64,000 nt of DNA, from positions 383,155 to 447,154 of the forward strand of contig CAVONB010000002.1 in the NCBI GenBank assembly GCA_963697205.1, written 5' to 3'. The notes beneath the pieces were generated by a model. The model was not told where the DNA came from. It did no database searches and saw only the letters and a program-made list of their open reading frames with translations. The stretch's first letter is position 1; the number at the start of each line of letters is the position of its first letter. Shown piece by piece: positions 43,509-52,255 of the stretch. Source of the stretch: CAVONB01 sp963697205. GTDB lineage: Bacteria; Pseudomonadota; Alphaproteobacteria; Rhizobiales; Hyphomicrobiaceae. The position numbers and the translations under genes were made by a program.

Positions 43509-45347
43509 TCACTCCGGCAGACCCGAGCGCGGCGACGGCGTTTCCGCCCGCTTGCGCTGGTCCTGGATGCGGCTGGCCTGCTTCTGCTTCTTGGGCGCCT
43601 TGGCTTGACCGGCCTCGATCAGGCCTTCGAGCAGCTTGCGCCGGATCTTCACCTCATCCTCGGGCTCCGGCTTGAGCGTCAGCGCCTGTGACCACTGGAA
43701 CCGCGCTTCCCGCTCGCGGCCGACTTTCCACAAGGCGTCACCCAGATGGTCGTTGAGCACCGGATCCTCCGGCTTCAACTCGACCGCCCGCTCCAGATGC
43801 CGCACGGCTTCCTTGAAGTTGCCGAGCCGGTAGTGCGCCCAGCCGAGGCTGTCGACGATGTAGCCGTCGTCGGGCTTGAGCGAGACGGCTTTCTCGATCA
43901 GCGCCATGCCCTGCTTGAGGTTGCGGTTCTGGTCGATCCACGAATAGCCCAGGTAGTTCAGCACGAGCGGCTGGTCGGGCACGAGTTTCAGCGCGCGCTG
44001 CAGATCGGCTTCGGCCTGCGGCCACTTCTTCACGCGCTCATAGGACGTCCCGCGCGCGTAGTAGTAGGTCCAGTGACGCTTCTCCGGCTTCTTGATCAAG
44101 GCGATCGCCTTGTCGTAGTAGCCGATCGCTTCGTCGTAGCGCTTGTGCGCGCGCATCACGCTGCCCAGTGCATCCAGCGGCCTGATATCGCGCGGATGCT
44201 GCGCAGCCACGCGCTCCAGCAGCGTCTTGGCTTCCTCCACCCGATCGAGCGAGTTGAGGTTGAGCGCCTTGCGGATATCGATCGAGGTCGCCAGCGGCGT
44301 GCCTCGGGGAATGAGATCGTAGAACTCGATCGCCGAGTCGTAGCGCTTCGTCGCCTCGTACGCGTTGGCCAGCCCCGCCAGGGCGAACGGCGAACGCGGC
44401 TCGAGGAACAGCGCAAAACGCAGATAGATCACGCCCACGCTGAGCCCGCCTTCGGACGTCAACGCCTCGCCCAGTCCATAGAAGACTTCCGCCAGGCCCT
44501 CCCGCGGTGTCGCCACCAACAGCTTCGGGCGCGGCGCCGCCTTGCGTGCAAGCTCGTCACGCAACGCGCGCGCCAAAGGATGCCCCTCGCCCGACACCTT
44601 GGCGATGTGCGTGCGGATGATCCGGCGCGCAAGCACCGCGTTGCCGGACGCCGCGGCATGGCGCGTATACGCCAGCGCCGTGCGCAGCGCGCGCGGGTCC
44701 TGCTTGAAGATCTGCTCGTAGGCTGCTGCGGCCTCCGGCCGGCGCCCCGCCACATCCGCGATCAAAGCCCTGTGATAGCGAAGGTAGTACTGCGCCCAGT
44801 CTGCCTGTCTGCCGATCTCCAGCGCCGCCAGGGCCTGATCCGGCTTGCCGTCGGCCAGCTGCACCCAACCCCGCGCCAGCGACGACGTGAGCTCGCCGAT
44901 CGGCGAGTTGGCAGCCGACTTGAGATGTGCATCCGCGCGCGCGAAATCTCCTGCCTTGAAGGCCTCGAGCGCCAGCAGCGTTTGCGCCGTGCGATGGACC
45001 GGCACCCGTTTGACGATCTGGCGGGCGAGCGGCAGGGCACGCGCCCAGTTGCCTTCCGAAGCCTCCATCAGAAACGTCTGCTCGATCAGCACACCGTTGT
45101 CGGGATCTCGATCGAGCGCAGCCTGATAGTAGCCCGCGGCCAGCGAGGTGTCGTAATCGCCCTTGGCGAAGCGCGCCGCCAGGTAGCTCCCCACGAGGGA
45201 CCGCGCGCCAGAGCTTTGCGCCGTGACGGTCGCTATCGGCTTGTCGGGCGTGCGCGCCACCGCGTCGGGCACGACGGCGGCGGCCAGGATGCAACATCCG
45301 GCAAGCAACCCAAGAAGACCGACAGCGCGGGGAAGGCTTCGAGCCAT
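43509..45347 (-). CDS. TPR-repeat protein with signal sequence
   Basis: This 612-residue protein has an N-terminal hydrophobic signal (GLLGLLAGCCILAAAVV, with a cysteine pair that could form a lipobox) followed by at least ten tetratricopeptide-type helical repeats throughout. The clearest are in the C-terminal half (YDEAIGYYDKAIALI, WPQAEADLQRALKLVPDQPLVLNYLGY, FKEAVRHLERAVELKPEDPVLNDHLGDALWKVG). The last 40 residues are basic and low in complexity. It probably scaffolds protein complexes in the envelope. It precedes ispE in the same direction with a 227-base gap. The precise function is unknown. Confidence 0.87.
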   Translation of the reverse strand: MARSLPRAVGLLGLLAGCCILAAAVVPDAVARTPDKPIATVTAQSSGARSLVGSYLAARFAKGDYDTSLAAGYYQAALDRDPDNGVLIEQTFLMEASEGNWARALPLARQIVKRVPVHRTAQTLLALEAFKAGDFARADAHLKSAANSPIGELTSSLARGWVQLADGKPDQALAALEIGRQADWAQYYLRYHRALIADVAGRRPEAAAAYEQIFKQDPRALRTALAYTRHAAASGNAVLARRIIRTHIAKVSGEGHPLARALRDELARKAAPRPKLLVATPREGLAEVFYGLGEALTSEGGLSVGVIYLRFALFLEPRSPFALAGLANAYEATKRYDSAIEFYDLIPRGTPLATSIDIRKALNLNSLDRVEEAKTLLERVAAQHPRDIRPLDALGSVMRAHKRYDEAIGYYDKAIALIKKPEKRHWTYYYARGTSYERVKKWPQAEADLQRALKLVPDQPLVLNYLGYSWIDQNRNLKQGMALIEKAVSLKPDDGYIVDSLGWAHYRLGNFKEAVRHLERAVELKPEDPVLNDHLGDALWKVGREREARFQWSQALTLKPEPEDEVKIRRKLLEGLIEAGQAKAPKKQKQASRIQDQRKRAETPSPRSGLPE

Positions 45348-45478
45348 ACCACCTCATCCCATGTCAGGGCGCGCGAGCCGCCAATTCGGACGGCCGAGTC
45401 GCGCAATGTGAAGCACAGTACCGCAGATCGACGCGCCTTGGCGAGATCGGCGAACCGCAGCGTGCCACACGATCACCT

Positions 45479-47161
45479 TCACTTTTTATTGCGCCATGGC
45501 AACACCAAAGGGTCCGATGACCACATCTGACTGCCCCCAGCGCGGCCCGCACGCCACTGCCTGCGATCTGCCAGGATTTCCCGGGCCGCATTATGGCCGG
45601 GCACGCCGGTGACACCGCCGCCCGGATGCGCGCTCGCCCCGCACAGGTAGAGACCGGCAAGCGGCAGGCGGTAGCGCGCATAGCCGAGCACCGGTCGCGT
45701 CGCAAACAGCTGGTCGAGCCCGAGCTGGCCATGAAAAATGTCGCCGTCCGCCATCCCGAACCGCCTCTCCAGATCGAGCGGCGACAGGATTTGGCGCGCC
45801 AGCACGCTTGCTGCAAAATTCGGCGCATGCCGGTCGACCGTCGCGATCACCAGATCCGCGAACGCCTCTTTCTCCGATGGATCGGCCCACGACCGCGGCG
45901 CCGGCAGACGCGGCGCCACATGCTGCACGAACAGGCTCGCGACGTGTTGGCCGGCCGGCGCCAGGCTGGGATCGAGCACGGAGGGAATGAGCATTTCCAC
46001 CACCGGCTCGCGCGACCAGCCGTCCGCGCGCGCATCGAGATAGGCCCGTTCCAGGTATCCCATCGTCGGTCCGATCACGATTCCCGAGCCGTGATGCGGC
46101 CCAGCCGTCGTCCCGGGCCGGCATGTGAAATCCGGCAGCGCCGACAGCGCCACGTTCATGCGGAATGTGCCTGACCCCGTGCGGATCGCCTGGAAGCGCG
46201 CGCCGACCTCCGCGGGCACCGCATCGGCCGGCACCAGGTCGCGCATCAGCGGCTTGGCGCCCACCGCCGCGGCCACCGCGCGCGCAGCGATCTCCTCGCC
46301 CGTATCGAGCACCACCCCGCTCGCCCGCCCGTCGTTTACGAGGACCCTGCCGACCTGCGCGCCGGTCCGGATGTGCACGCCGGCCTCACGCGCCGCCCCC
46401 TCGAGCGCCGCACTGATCGCACCCATGCCGCCCACCGCATGGCCCCACACGCCCATCTTGCCATTCACTTCGCCGAAGCAGTGGTGCAGGAGCACGTAGG
46501 CCGTGCCCGGCGTCGACGGCGCCGCGTACGCGCCCACGATCCCGTCGAAGGCGAACGCCGCCTTGACGTGATCGTTCTCGAACCAGCCGTCGAGAAAGTC
46601 CGCCGCGCTGCGCGTGAACAGATCAACCAGCAGCCGCTGGTCCTCGATGCCCAGGCCATAGACGCGCCGCCCGAGCCCGAGCGATCCGACGAGCCCTGCA
46701 AGGCCCTCGCCTGCGTTCGGCGGCGTGCGCAACACGAGGTCCTGCAACACCGCCGCAGCGCGCCCCAGCGCCGCATCGTAGTCGGGCAGCCGCTGCGCAT
46801 CACGCGGCGAGAACGCCGCAATCGCCTGCTGCCGGGCCTCCAGCCCGTACGGCATCACCAGCCCGCGCGCAGCGTCGATCGGCCAGAAGTTGGCCACCGG
46901 CCGCTCCACGATCGTGAGACCGTGTCGCTTGAGATCGAGATCCCGAATCACTTTCGGATTGAGCAGGCTGACCGTGTACGCCGCGACCGAGTTGCGAAAC
47001 CCGGGATGGAACGTCTCCGTCAGCGCCGCCCCGCCCAAAACCGCGTTCTTCTCCACGACGAGGACGCCGAGACCGGCGCGCGCGAGATAGGTGGCACACA
47101 CCAGTCCGTTGTGCCCGCCGCCGATGACCACGACGTCGTAAGGCGTGCGCTGCGTCGACAT
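45479..47161 (-). CDS. FAD-dependent phytoene-desaturase-like oxidoreductase
   Basis: This 560-residue flavoprotein has the N-terminal dinucleotide-binding motif VVVIGGGHNGLVCATYLARAG and the following glutamate at the strand end (VVEKN). It also has the conserved C-terminal substrate/FAD loop GLYLCGASAHPGGGVTGVPGHNAA that typifies the CrtI and PYROXD2 group. No other carotenoid genes are nearby, so a carotenoid role is not supported; the closest named animal relative is PYROXD2, of unclear chemistry. It stands alone, divergent from the 2-hydroxyacid dehydrogenase. The C-terminal 25 residues beyond the conserved end are probably disordered. Confidence 0.88.
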   Translation of the reverse strand: MSTQRTPYDVVVIGGGHNGLVCATYLARAGLGVLVVEKNAVLGGAALTETFHPGFRNSVAAYTVSLLNPKVIRDLDLKRHGLTIVERPVANFWPIDAARGLVMPYGLEARQQAIAAFSPRDAQRLPDYDAALGRAAAVLQDLVLRTPPNAGEGLAGLVGSLGLGRRVYGLGIEDQRLLVDLFTRSAADFLDGWFENDHVKAAFAFDGIVGAYAAPSTPGTAYVLLHHCFGEVNGKMGVWGHAVGGMGAISAALEGAAREAGVHIRTGAQVGRVLVNDGRASGVVLDTGEEIAARAVAAAVGAKPLMRDLVPADAVPAEVGARFQAIRTGSGTFRMNVALSALPDFTCRPGTTAGPHHGSGIVIGPTMGYLERAYLDARADGWSREPVVEMLIPSVLDPSLAPAGQHVASLFVQHVAPRLPAPRSWADPSEKEAFADLVIATVDRHAPNFAASVLARQILSPLDLERRFGMADGDIFHGQLGLDQLFATRPVLGYARYRLPLAGLYLCGASAHPGGGVTGVPGHNAAREILADRRQWRAGRAGGSQMWSSDPLVLPWRNKK

Positions 47162-47351
47162 TTCCGTCCTGATCGAGTGCCTGGCCGTTGCGGTCCGTCC
47201 TCGCCCGGTGGCCGCGCCGTCAATTGTGGCACGTCGTCGGGGATGCTACGAGGCCCCAGAGTAGCGGCCGGACAAGCATTGGCCCGCCCGCCTCGACCAT
47301 CCGCCCCGACCATCCGACAAGATCGGCGGTCAAGCCAGACCGGAGCCCCAA

Positions 47352-48326
47352 ATGTCCAAGCCCGCGCTCTTGATGACAGGTCCCATGATGCCGCTCATCG
47401 AGACGGGGCTCGCACCCGTCTACACGGTCCACCGGCTCTGGCAGGCCGACGACCGCGAGGCGCTGCTGGCCCGTGTCGGTCCCGAGATCGAGGCGGTGTG
47501 CACTGGTGGCCATACCGGCGTGAAGACCGATGCGGCCATGATCGCCCGGCTGCCGAAATTGCGCGTCATCGCCAACTTCGGTGTCGGCTACGATTCCATC
47601 GACGCCCCTGCCGCCGCAGCCCGCGGCATTGTCGTTACCAACACGCCGGACGTCCTGACCGAGGAGGTCGCCGATACCGCGCTCGGCCTGCTTCTGATGA
47701 CCGTGCGCGAGCTCTCGAAGGCCGAAAACCACCTCCGCGGCGGCCATTGGGGCGAAAAGGGCGATTACCGCCTGACGCCGGGATCCCTGCGCGACCGCTC
47801 GGTCGGAATCGCCGGCCTCGGCCGCATCGGCAAAGCGATCGCGCGGCGCTGCGAGGCATTCGGCCTGCCGGTCAGCTACTATGGCCGCTCGAAACAACAG
47901 GGTGTGACATATCCGCACTACGCCACGCTCACGGAGCTGGCAAAGGCCGTGGACACCCTGATCGTCGTCACCCCCGGCGGACCCGAGACCAACAAGATGG
48001 TGAACGCTGAAGTGCTCGCCGCCTTGGGTCCGCGCGGCGTGGTGATCAACGTCGCCCGAGGCTCGGTGATCGACGAAGCGGCATTGATTTCGGCCCTCAG
48101 AGAACGCCGCATCGAGGCGGCGGGCCTCGATGTGTTCGTCAACGAGCCCAAACTGAGCCCGGAATTTCTGTCCCTCGACAACGTTGTGCTCACACCACAC
48201 GTGGGATCGGGGTCTCAGTACACGCGAAACCTGATGGCTCAGCTTGTCGTCGACAACCTTCTGGCCTACGCCGAGCGCCAGCCACCGCTCACGCCTGTCA
48301 CGGAGACCGCATTCCGTAACTGGTGA
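47352..48326 (+). CDS. 2-hydroxyacid dehydrogenase (glyoxylate/hydroxypyruvate reductase-like)
   Basis: This 324-residue NAD(P)-dependent enzyme has the Rossmann motif GIAGLGRIGKAIARR and the catalytic triad of the family: arginine in VINVARG, glutamate in VFVNEP, and histidine in LTPHVGSGS. The best-known close relatives reduce glyoxylate or hydroxypyruvate, which would fit with the neighbouring C2/C4-acyl-CoA genes at 53-55 kb, but substrate specificity cannot be read from sequence. It is divergent from the FAD oxidoreductase with about 190 bases between them. Confidence 0.9.
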   Translation: MSKPALLMTGPMMPLIETGLAPVYTVHRLWQADDREALLARVGPEIEAVCTGGHTGVKTDAAMIARLPKLRVIANFGVGYDSIDAPAAAARGIVVTNTPDVLTEEVADTALGLLLMTVRELSKAENHLRGGHWGEKGDYRLTPGSLRDRSVGIAGLGRIGKAIARRCEAFGLPVSYYGRSKQQGVTYPHYATLTELAKAVDTLIVVTPGGPETNKMVNAEVLAALGPRGVVINVARGSVIDEAALISALRERRIEAAGLDVFVNEPKLSPEFLSLDNVVLTPHVGSGSQYTRNLMAQLVVDNLLAYAERQPPLTPVTETAFRNW

Positions 48327-48395
48327 AAACTACCGGGGGGTTGTAATTCGGGCACTTGACGTACGACCTCAAGTCTGAACACTCGAAGCCTTAGA

Positions 48396-48433
48396 TGTCA
48401 CTTTGGTGACACCTGATCGACATCAATGTCGAT
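48396..48433. promoter_or_regulatory. Two adjacent palindromes before a small membrane protein gene
   Basis: TGTCAC-TTTG-GTGACA (48396-48411) and ATCGACAT-CA-ATGTCGAT (48416-48433) are perfect inverted repeats five bases apart. They lie 18 bases before the GTG start at 48451. Their spacing and symmetry suggest operator sites for dimeric regulators; no binder is known. Confidence 0.4.
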
Positions 48434-48450
48434 TAAGGGATGTTTAGGGG

Positions 48451-48783
48451 GTGGGACTTTATCCTCGGTTATCCGGTCAGCGCGTATTGATGATCCGGCG
48501 AATCGTGGAGTGGAGTGCATTTATGGTCGTTTTGCCGCGGATCCTGCAAGGTTCGGCCCTCGTGCTGGACACCGACGTACCGGTCTCCGGCATGTCGATG
48601 GGGGATTTCGTGACCGGCATGCTCCTGACCGCCCTGATCCCGGCCGCCATCTGGTGCGCGATCCTCAAGGTCGCCGACATCGCCTTCCGCTTCGAGCTCC
48701 CCTGGCAGACATTCGCGGGTGTCGCCGTGGTCATCGCCACGTTCCTGGGCGGCATCTATAGCTGCCTCGTCCGCAACGCCTGA
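48451..48783 (+). CDS. Small hypothetical membrane protein
   Basis: This encodes 110 residues of unknown family. Two or three hydrophobic segments are present (about residues 22-36, 53-76 and 86-106), with a charged loop between them. The start is uncertain: the GTG at 48451 has AAGGGA about ten bases upstream, whereas the ATG at 48490 has no visible ribosome-binding site. The first dozen codons are less GC-biased than the rest, so the shorter form cannot be excluded. Two palindromes just upstream suggest the gene is regulated on its own. Confidence 0.5.
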   Translation: MGLYPRLSGQRVLMIRRIVEWSAFMVVLPRILQGSALVLDTDVPVSGMSMGDFVTGMLLTALIPAAIWCAILKVADIAFRFELPWQTFAGVAVVIATFLGGIYSCLVRNA

Positions 48784-48866
48784 CGCGACCCGCCACACGC
48801 CTCAACACCACAGGTCTGCAACCTGAACCGCAGCCTCACCGGCGCGCGCGATGCTACACCGTCACC

Positions 48867-49208
48867 TCAGCCATCCCACGAGCACACGAGCCGCCGGCAC
48901 GTCCGCCGCTGATCGCCCGGTCCCACCTGGCAACGCGTCGGCACGAACCGGCACGTCCGGCAGGAATAGGCCGAGATGCAGCCCCGATAGGCGCCACCCT
49001 TGGTGAACGAGCATTGCAGAACGGTCTGACAGTCGCGCTGCGGATCGGGCGGCTGCTGGGCCGACGCCGGCTGAGCAGCCAGTGACAAGAGCCCGGCCGC
49101 CACCATGGCGCCCAGGCCGGCCAATGCCACACGCCGAAACGGTCTCTGCCAGCCGCTGCGCGCCGCGCGCCCACCGCGCGCCTTCCCGCGAACCGGACAC
49201 ATGCGCAT
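48867..49208 (-). CDS. Small secreted cysteine-rich protein
   Basis: This 113-residue protein has a signal peptide (basic start, hydrophobic core VALAGLGAMVAAGLLSLAA, cleavage after ASA around residue 50). The mature part is about 63 residues and contains eight cysteines, enough for four disulfide bonds, spread as C-x6-C-x11-C-x5-C-xx-C and three more. The start is the ATG at 49208, with a strong GGGAGG (49216-49221) seven bases upstream. I do not recognise the family. It lies downstream of the sdh genes in the same direction with a 187-base gap. Confidence 0.7.
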   Translation of the reverse strand: MRMCPVRGKARGGRAARSGWQRPFRRVALAGLGAMVAAGLLSLAAQPASAQQPPDPQRDCQTVLQCSFTKGGAYRGCISAYSCRTCRFVPTRCQVGPGDQRRTCRRLVCSWDG

Positions 49209-49395
49209 GACACCACCTCCCGCGACCATCTGGGCGTCCGCACAAACCGGAGCCGCACACCGTCGAGGGAACCGCAAAAACCCCGCGCACCACAACCCAG
49301 TTGGTGCACGCGATCGCGCATGAACGTTAACGTGTGCCACCGAGGGCACGCCCGCATCCCCGCGCGGACGCGGCCGCCCTGTGAGCGCAAACCCT

Positions 49396-51241
49396 CTAGT
49401 ACACGCGCGCCTTGGGCTCGATGTAGCTGACCTCGTTCGTCATCGTGAACGTGTTCACCGCGCGATAGTCGAGGCGCACCGCCTGGGCTTCGATATCCGC
49501 CCAGGCCAGCGTGTGCTTCATCCACTTGGCGTCGTCGCGGTCGGGATAGTCCTCCCGCGCATGCGCCCCGCGGCTTTCAGTGCGATTGCGTGCGCCCGCG
49601 ACCGTGACCGCCGCCTGCGCGATCAGGTTGTCGTACTCGAGGGTTTCGATCAGGTCGGAGTTCCAGACCAGCGAGCGGTCGGTGACGCGGATGTCGCGGC
49701 TCGCCTTCCAGACCTCGCTGATGAGCTTGACGCCTTCCTCGAGGATCGGGCCGTCGCGGAACACCGCGCAGTTGGTCTGCATCACGCGCTGCATGCTGCA
49801 GCCGCAGCGCCGACGTCGGCGTGCCGCCGTTGGCGTGCCGCAGACGATCGAGCCGCGCAAGCGCACGTTCAGCCGAATCCTTGGGCAGTGTCGGCATCGC
49901 CGTGCCCTTCTCGGTCGTCTCCGCTGCGCGCAGGCCGGCGGCACGGCCGAACACCACGAGGTCGATCAGCGAATTGGAGCCGAGTCGGTTGGCGCCGTGC
50001 ACGGACACGGACGCCGCCTCGCCGATGGCCATCAGACCCGGCACGTAAGTGTTGGCGTCTCCGCCCTTCGCAGCCCGCACCTCGCCGTGGAAGTTCGTCG
50101 GAATGCCACCCATGTTGTAGTGCACCGTCGGAATGACGGGGATCGGCTGCCGACGCAGATCGACGCCGGCAAAGATCTTGGCGCTCTCCGTAATGCCCGG
50201 CAGGCGCTCGGCCAGGATCTTGGGATCGAGATGGTCGAGGTGCAGGAAGATATGGTCCTTGTCCTTGCCGACGCCGCGGCCCTCGCGGATCTCGATCGTC
50301 ATCGAGCGGGACACGACGTCGCGCGAGGCGAGGTCCTTGGCGTGCGGCGCATACCGCTCCATGAACCGCTCGCCCTCCGAGTTCGTCAGATACCCGCCCT
50401 CGCCGCGCGAGCCCTCGGTGATCAACACGCCCGCGCCGTAGATGCCGGTCGGATGGAACTGGACGAACTCCATGTCCTGCAGCGGCAGGCCGGCGCGCAG
50501 CACCATCGCGTTGCCGTCGCCGGTGCAGGTGTGCGCCGACGTGCACGAGAAGTAGGCGCGCCCGTAACCGCCGGTCGCCAGCACGGTCTTGCGGGCATTG
50601 AAGCGGTGAATGGTGCCGTCATCGAGATTGAGCGCGATGATGCCGTGGCAGGCTCCGTCCTGGTCCATGATCAGGTCGAGCGCGAAATACTCGATGAAGA
50701 ATTCCGCCGAGTGCCTGAGGCTCTGGCCGTAGAGCGTATGCAGCATGGCATGACCGGTGCGGTCGGCAGCCGCGCACGTGCGCTGCGCCGGCGGCCCCTC
50801 GCCGAACTCCGTGGTCATGCCGCCGAACGGACGCTGGTAGATCCGCCCGTCCTCGGTGCGGCTGAACGGCACGCCGTAGTGCTCGAGCTCGTAGACCGCT
50901 TCCGGCGCGTTGCGGCACAGGTACTCGATCGCGTCCTGGTCGCCGAGCCAGTCGGCGCCCTTCACGGTGTCGAACATGTGCCAGCGCCAGTCGTCGGCGC
51001 CCATGTTGCCGAGCGCCGCGGCAACACCACCCTGCGCCGCCACCGTGTGCGAGCGCGTGGGAAACACCTTGGTCACGCAGGCTGTCTTGAGTCCCGCCTC
51101 CGCGCATCCCAGCGTGGCGCGAAGCCCCGCACCGCCGGCGCCCACGACGACCACATCGTAGGTGTGATCGGTGATCGGATAGGCCTTGCCGTTGATCGCG
51201 GGTGCCGAGGCCCCGTTGCTGCCCTTGGTCGTCGCCGCCAT
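49396..51241 (-). CDS. sdhA: Succinate dehydrogenase flavoprotein subunit, frame broken by one extra base
   Basis: This encodes the FAD subunit that oxidises succinate to fumarate in the TCA cycle and respiratory chain. The first frame carries the dinucleotide fold VVVGAGGAGLRATLG, the covalent FAD histidine in SHTVAAQGG, and the substrate arginine region around GEAASVSVHGANRLGSNSL. The second frame resumes at MQRVMQTNCAVFR and runs to the conserved C-terminus KARVY. The frames meet if one base at about 49795 is removed, giving 614 residues, the normal length. A sequencing error is more likely than a broken enzyme. It follows sdhD by five bases. No sdhB follows, unlike the usual C-D-A-B order. 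Confidence 0.88.
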
Positions 51242-51246
51242 CGTAT

Positions 51247-51641
51247 TTACGCTCCGAAGCTCAGTTTCAACACCGCGAAAAGTCCGGCCGCACCGACGAG
51301 GATCGGAGAAGAAGGTGTTGAGCAGGAGAAGGGCGATCTTGGCGCCTTCGCTGTGAACGTAGTCCTCGATGATCATCTGCATGCCGAGCCGCATGTGCAT
51401 CGCCATGGATACGAGGAACAGCGCCATCGGGATTGCCACCAGCGGGCTTGACAAGCATGCGGCGCACGACCACGTAGTCGGCGCCGACGATGGTCGCGAC
51501 GACCCACAGCAGGTAAGCGACCAGCACAAGGTTGGCGACCGCGGTCACGCGCTGCATCCAGAAGTGATCGGCGCCTTCCTTGGCCGATCCCAGCCGCCGG
51601 ACGTTCTTCAGCGGCGTGCGCATCTTACCGGTATGGTTCAT
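51247..51641 (-). CDS. sdhD: Succinate dehydrogenase membrane anchor SdhD, two extra bases
   Basis: This small hydrophobic subunit anchors the SdhAB dimer and helps bind quinone and haem. The beginning MRTPLKNVRRLGSAKEG matches alphaproteobacterial SdhD. The following segment continues in another frame as SPLVAIPMALFLVSMAMHMRLGMQMIIEDYVH, and a third frame gives the last segment ILVGAAGLFAVLKLSFGA and a stop at 51247. Removing one base near 51452 and one near 51304 gives a continuous 130-residue, three-segment protein of normal size. Start at 51641, three bases after the sdhC stop. Confidence 0.78.
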
Positions 51642-51644
51642 GGC

Positions 51645-52064
51645 TCAGGCTCCCCCGCGCTGCGCGTAGACGAACACCCAGAACAGCACCGTCAGCCCCA
51701 CCGACACCAGGATCGTCATCCACGACAATAGATTGACCGTGGGCAGATCGAGGCCGCGACCTGTATCCCAGATCAGATGCCGCACGCCGCCGACCAGATG
51801 ATGGAAAAGTGCCCAGGTGAACCCGAGCAGCACCACCAGGCCCAGCGGCGACGTCACCCAGCCATTGACGAAGGCATAGTATTTTTCGCCTGAAGCCGCC
51901 CCGTAGAGCCACCACGTCAGGATCAGGGTGCCGAAGTAGAGGGCCATGCCCGTCAACCGGTGGACGATCGACATCACCATGTTGATGAGCGGCCGATACA
52001 CCTGCAGATGCGGCGAGAGTGGGCGCTCCACCGTGCCTTTTCCTTCAATCCGAGCGTCAGCCAT
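51645..52064 (-). CDS. sdhC: Succinate dehydrogenase cytochrome b556 subunit
   Basis: This 139-residue integral membrane subunit has three hydrophobic segments. RPLSPHLQVYRPLINMVMSIVHRLTG at the N-terminus is the family signature, including the quinone-site serine and arginine. LFHHLVGGVRHLIWDTG contains the haem-ligand histidine region. I used the ATG at 52064, because GGAG lies six bases upstream inside an alternative ATG at 52076. It is the first gene of the leftward sdhC-D-A group. Confidence 0.93.
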   Translation of the reverse strand: MADARIEGKGTVERPLSPHLQVYRPLINMVMSIVHRLTGMALYFGTLILTWWLYGAASGEKYYAFVNGWVTSPLGLVVLLGFTWALFHHLVGGVRHLIWDTGRGLDLPTVNLLSWMTILVSVGLTVLFWVFVYAQRGGA

Positions 52065-52255
52065 CCGTCTCTCCATGCCTCCGGACCCCGGCGCCTTTTA
52101 GCGCGCACCAGCCGGGCTCGCAATTCGCGTATCGACAGGTCAGGCAGGCAATTGTGCGCAAGAGCCGTGGACAGCGCCACGATCGGAGGCATGCGCCAAC
52201 CTCAAGAGGGCCTACAGAGGACCTCCAGGGGACCGCCCCGGGCCCCCGTTGGTCG

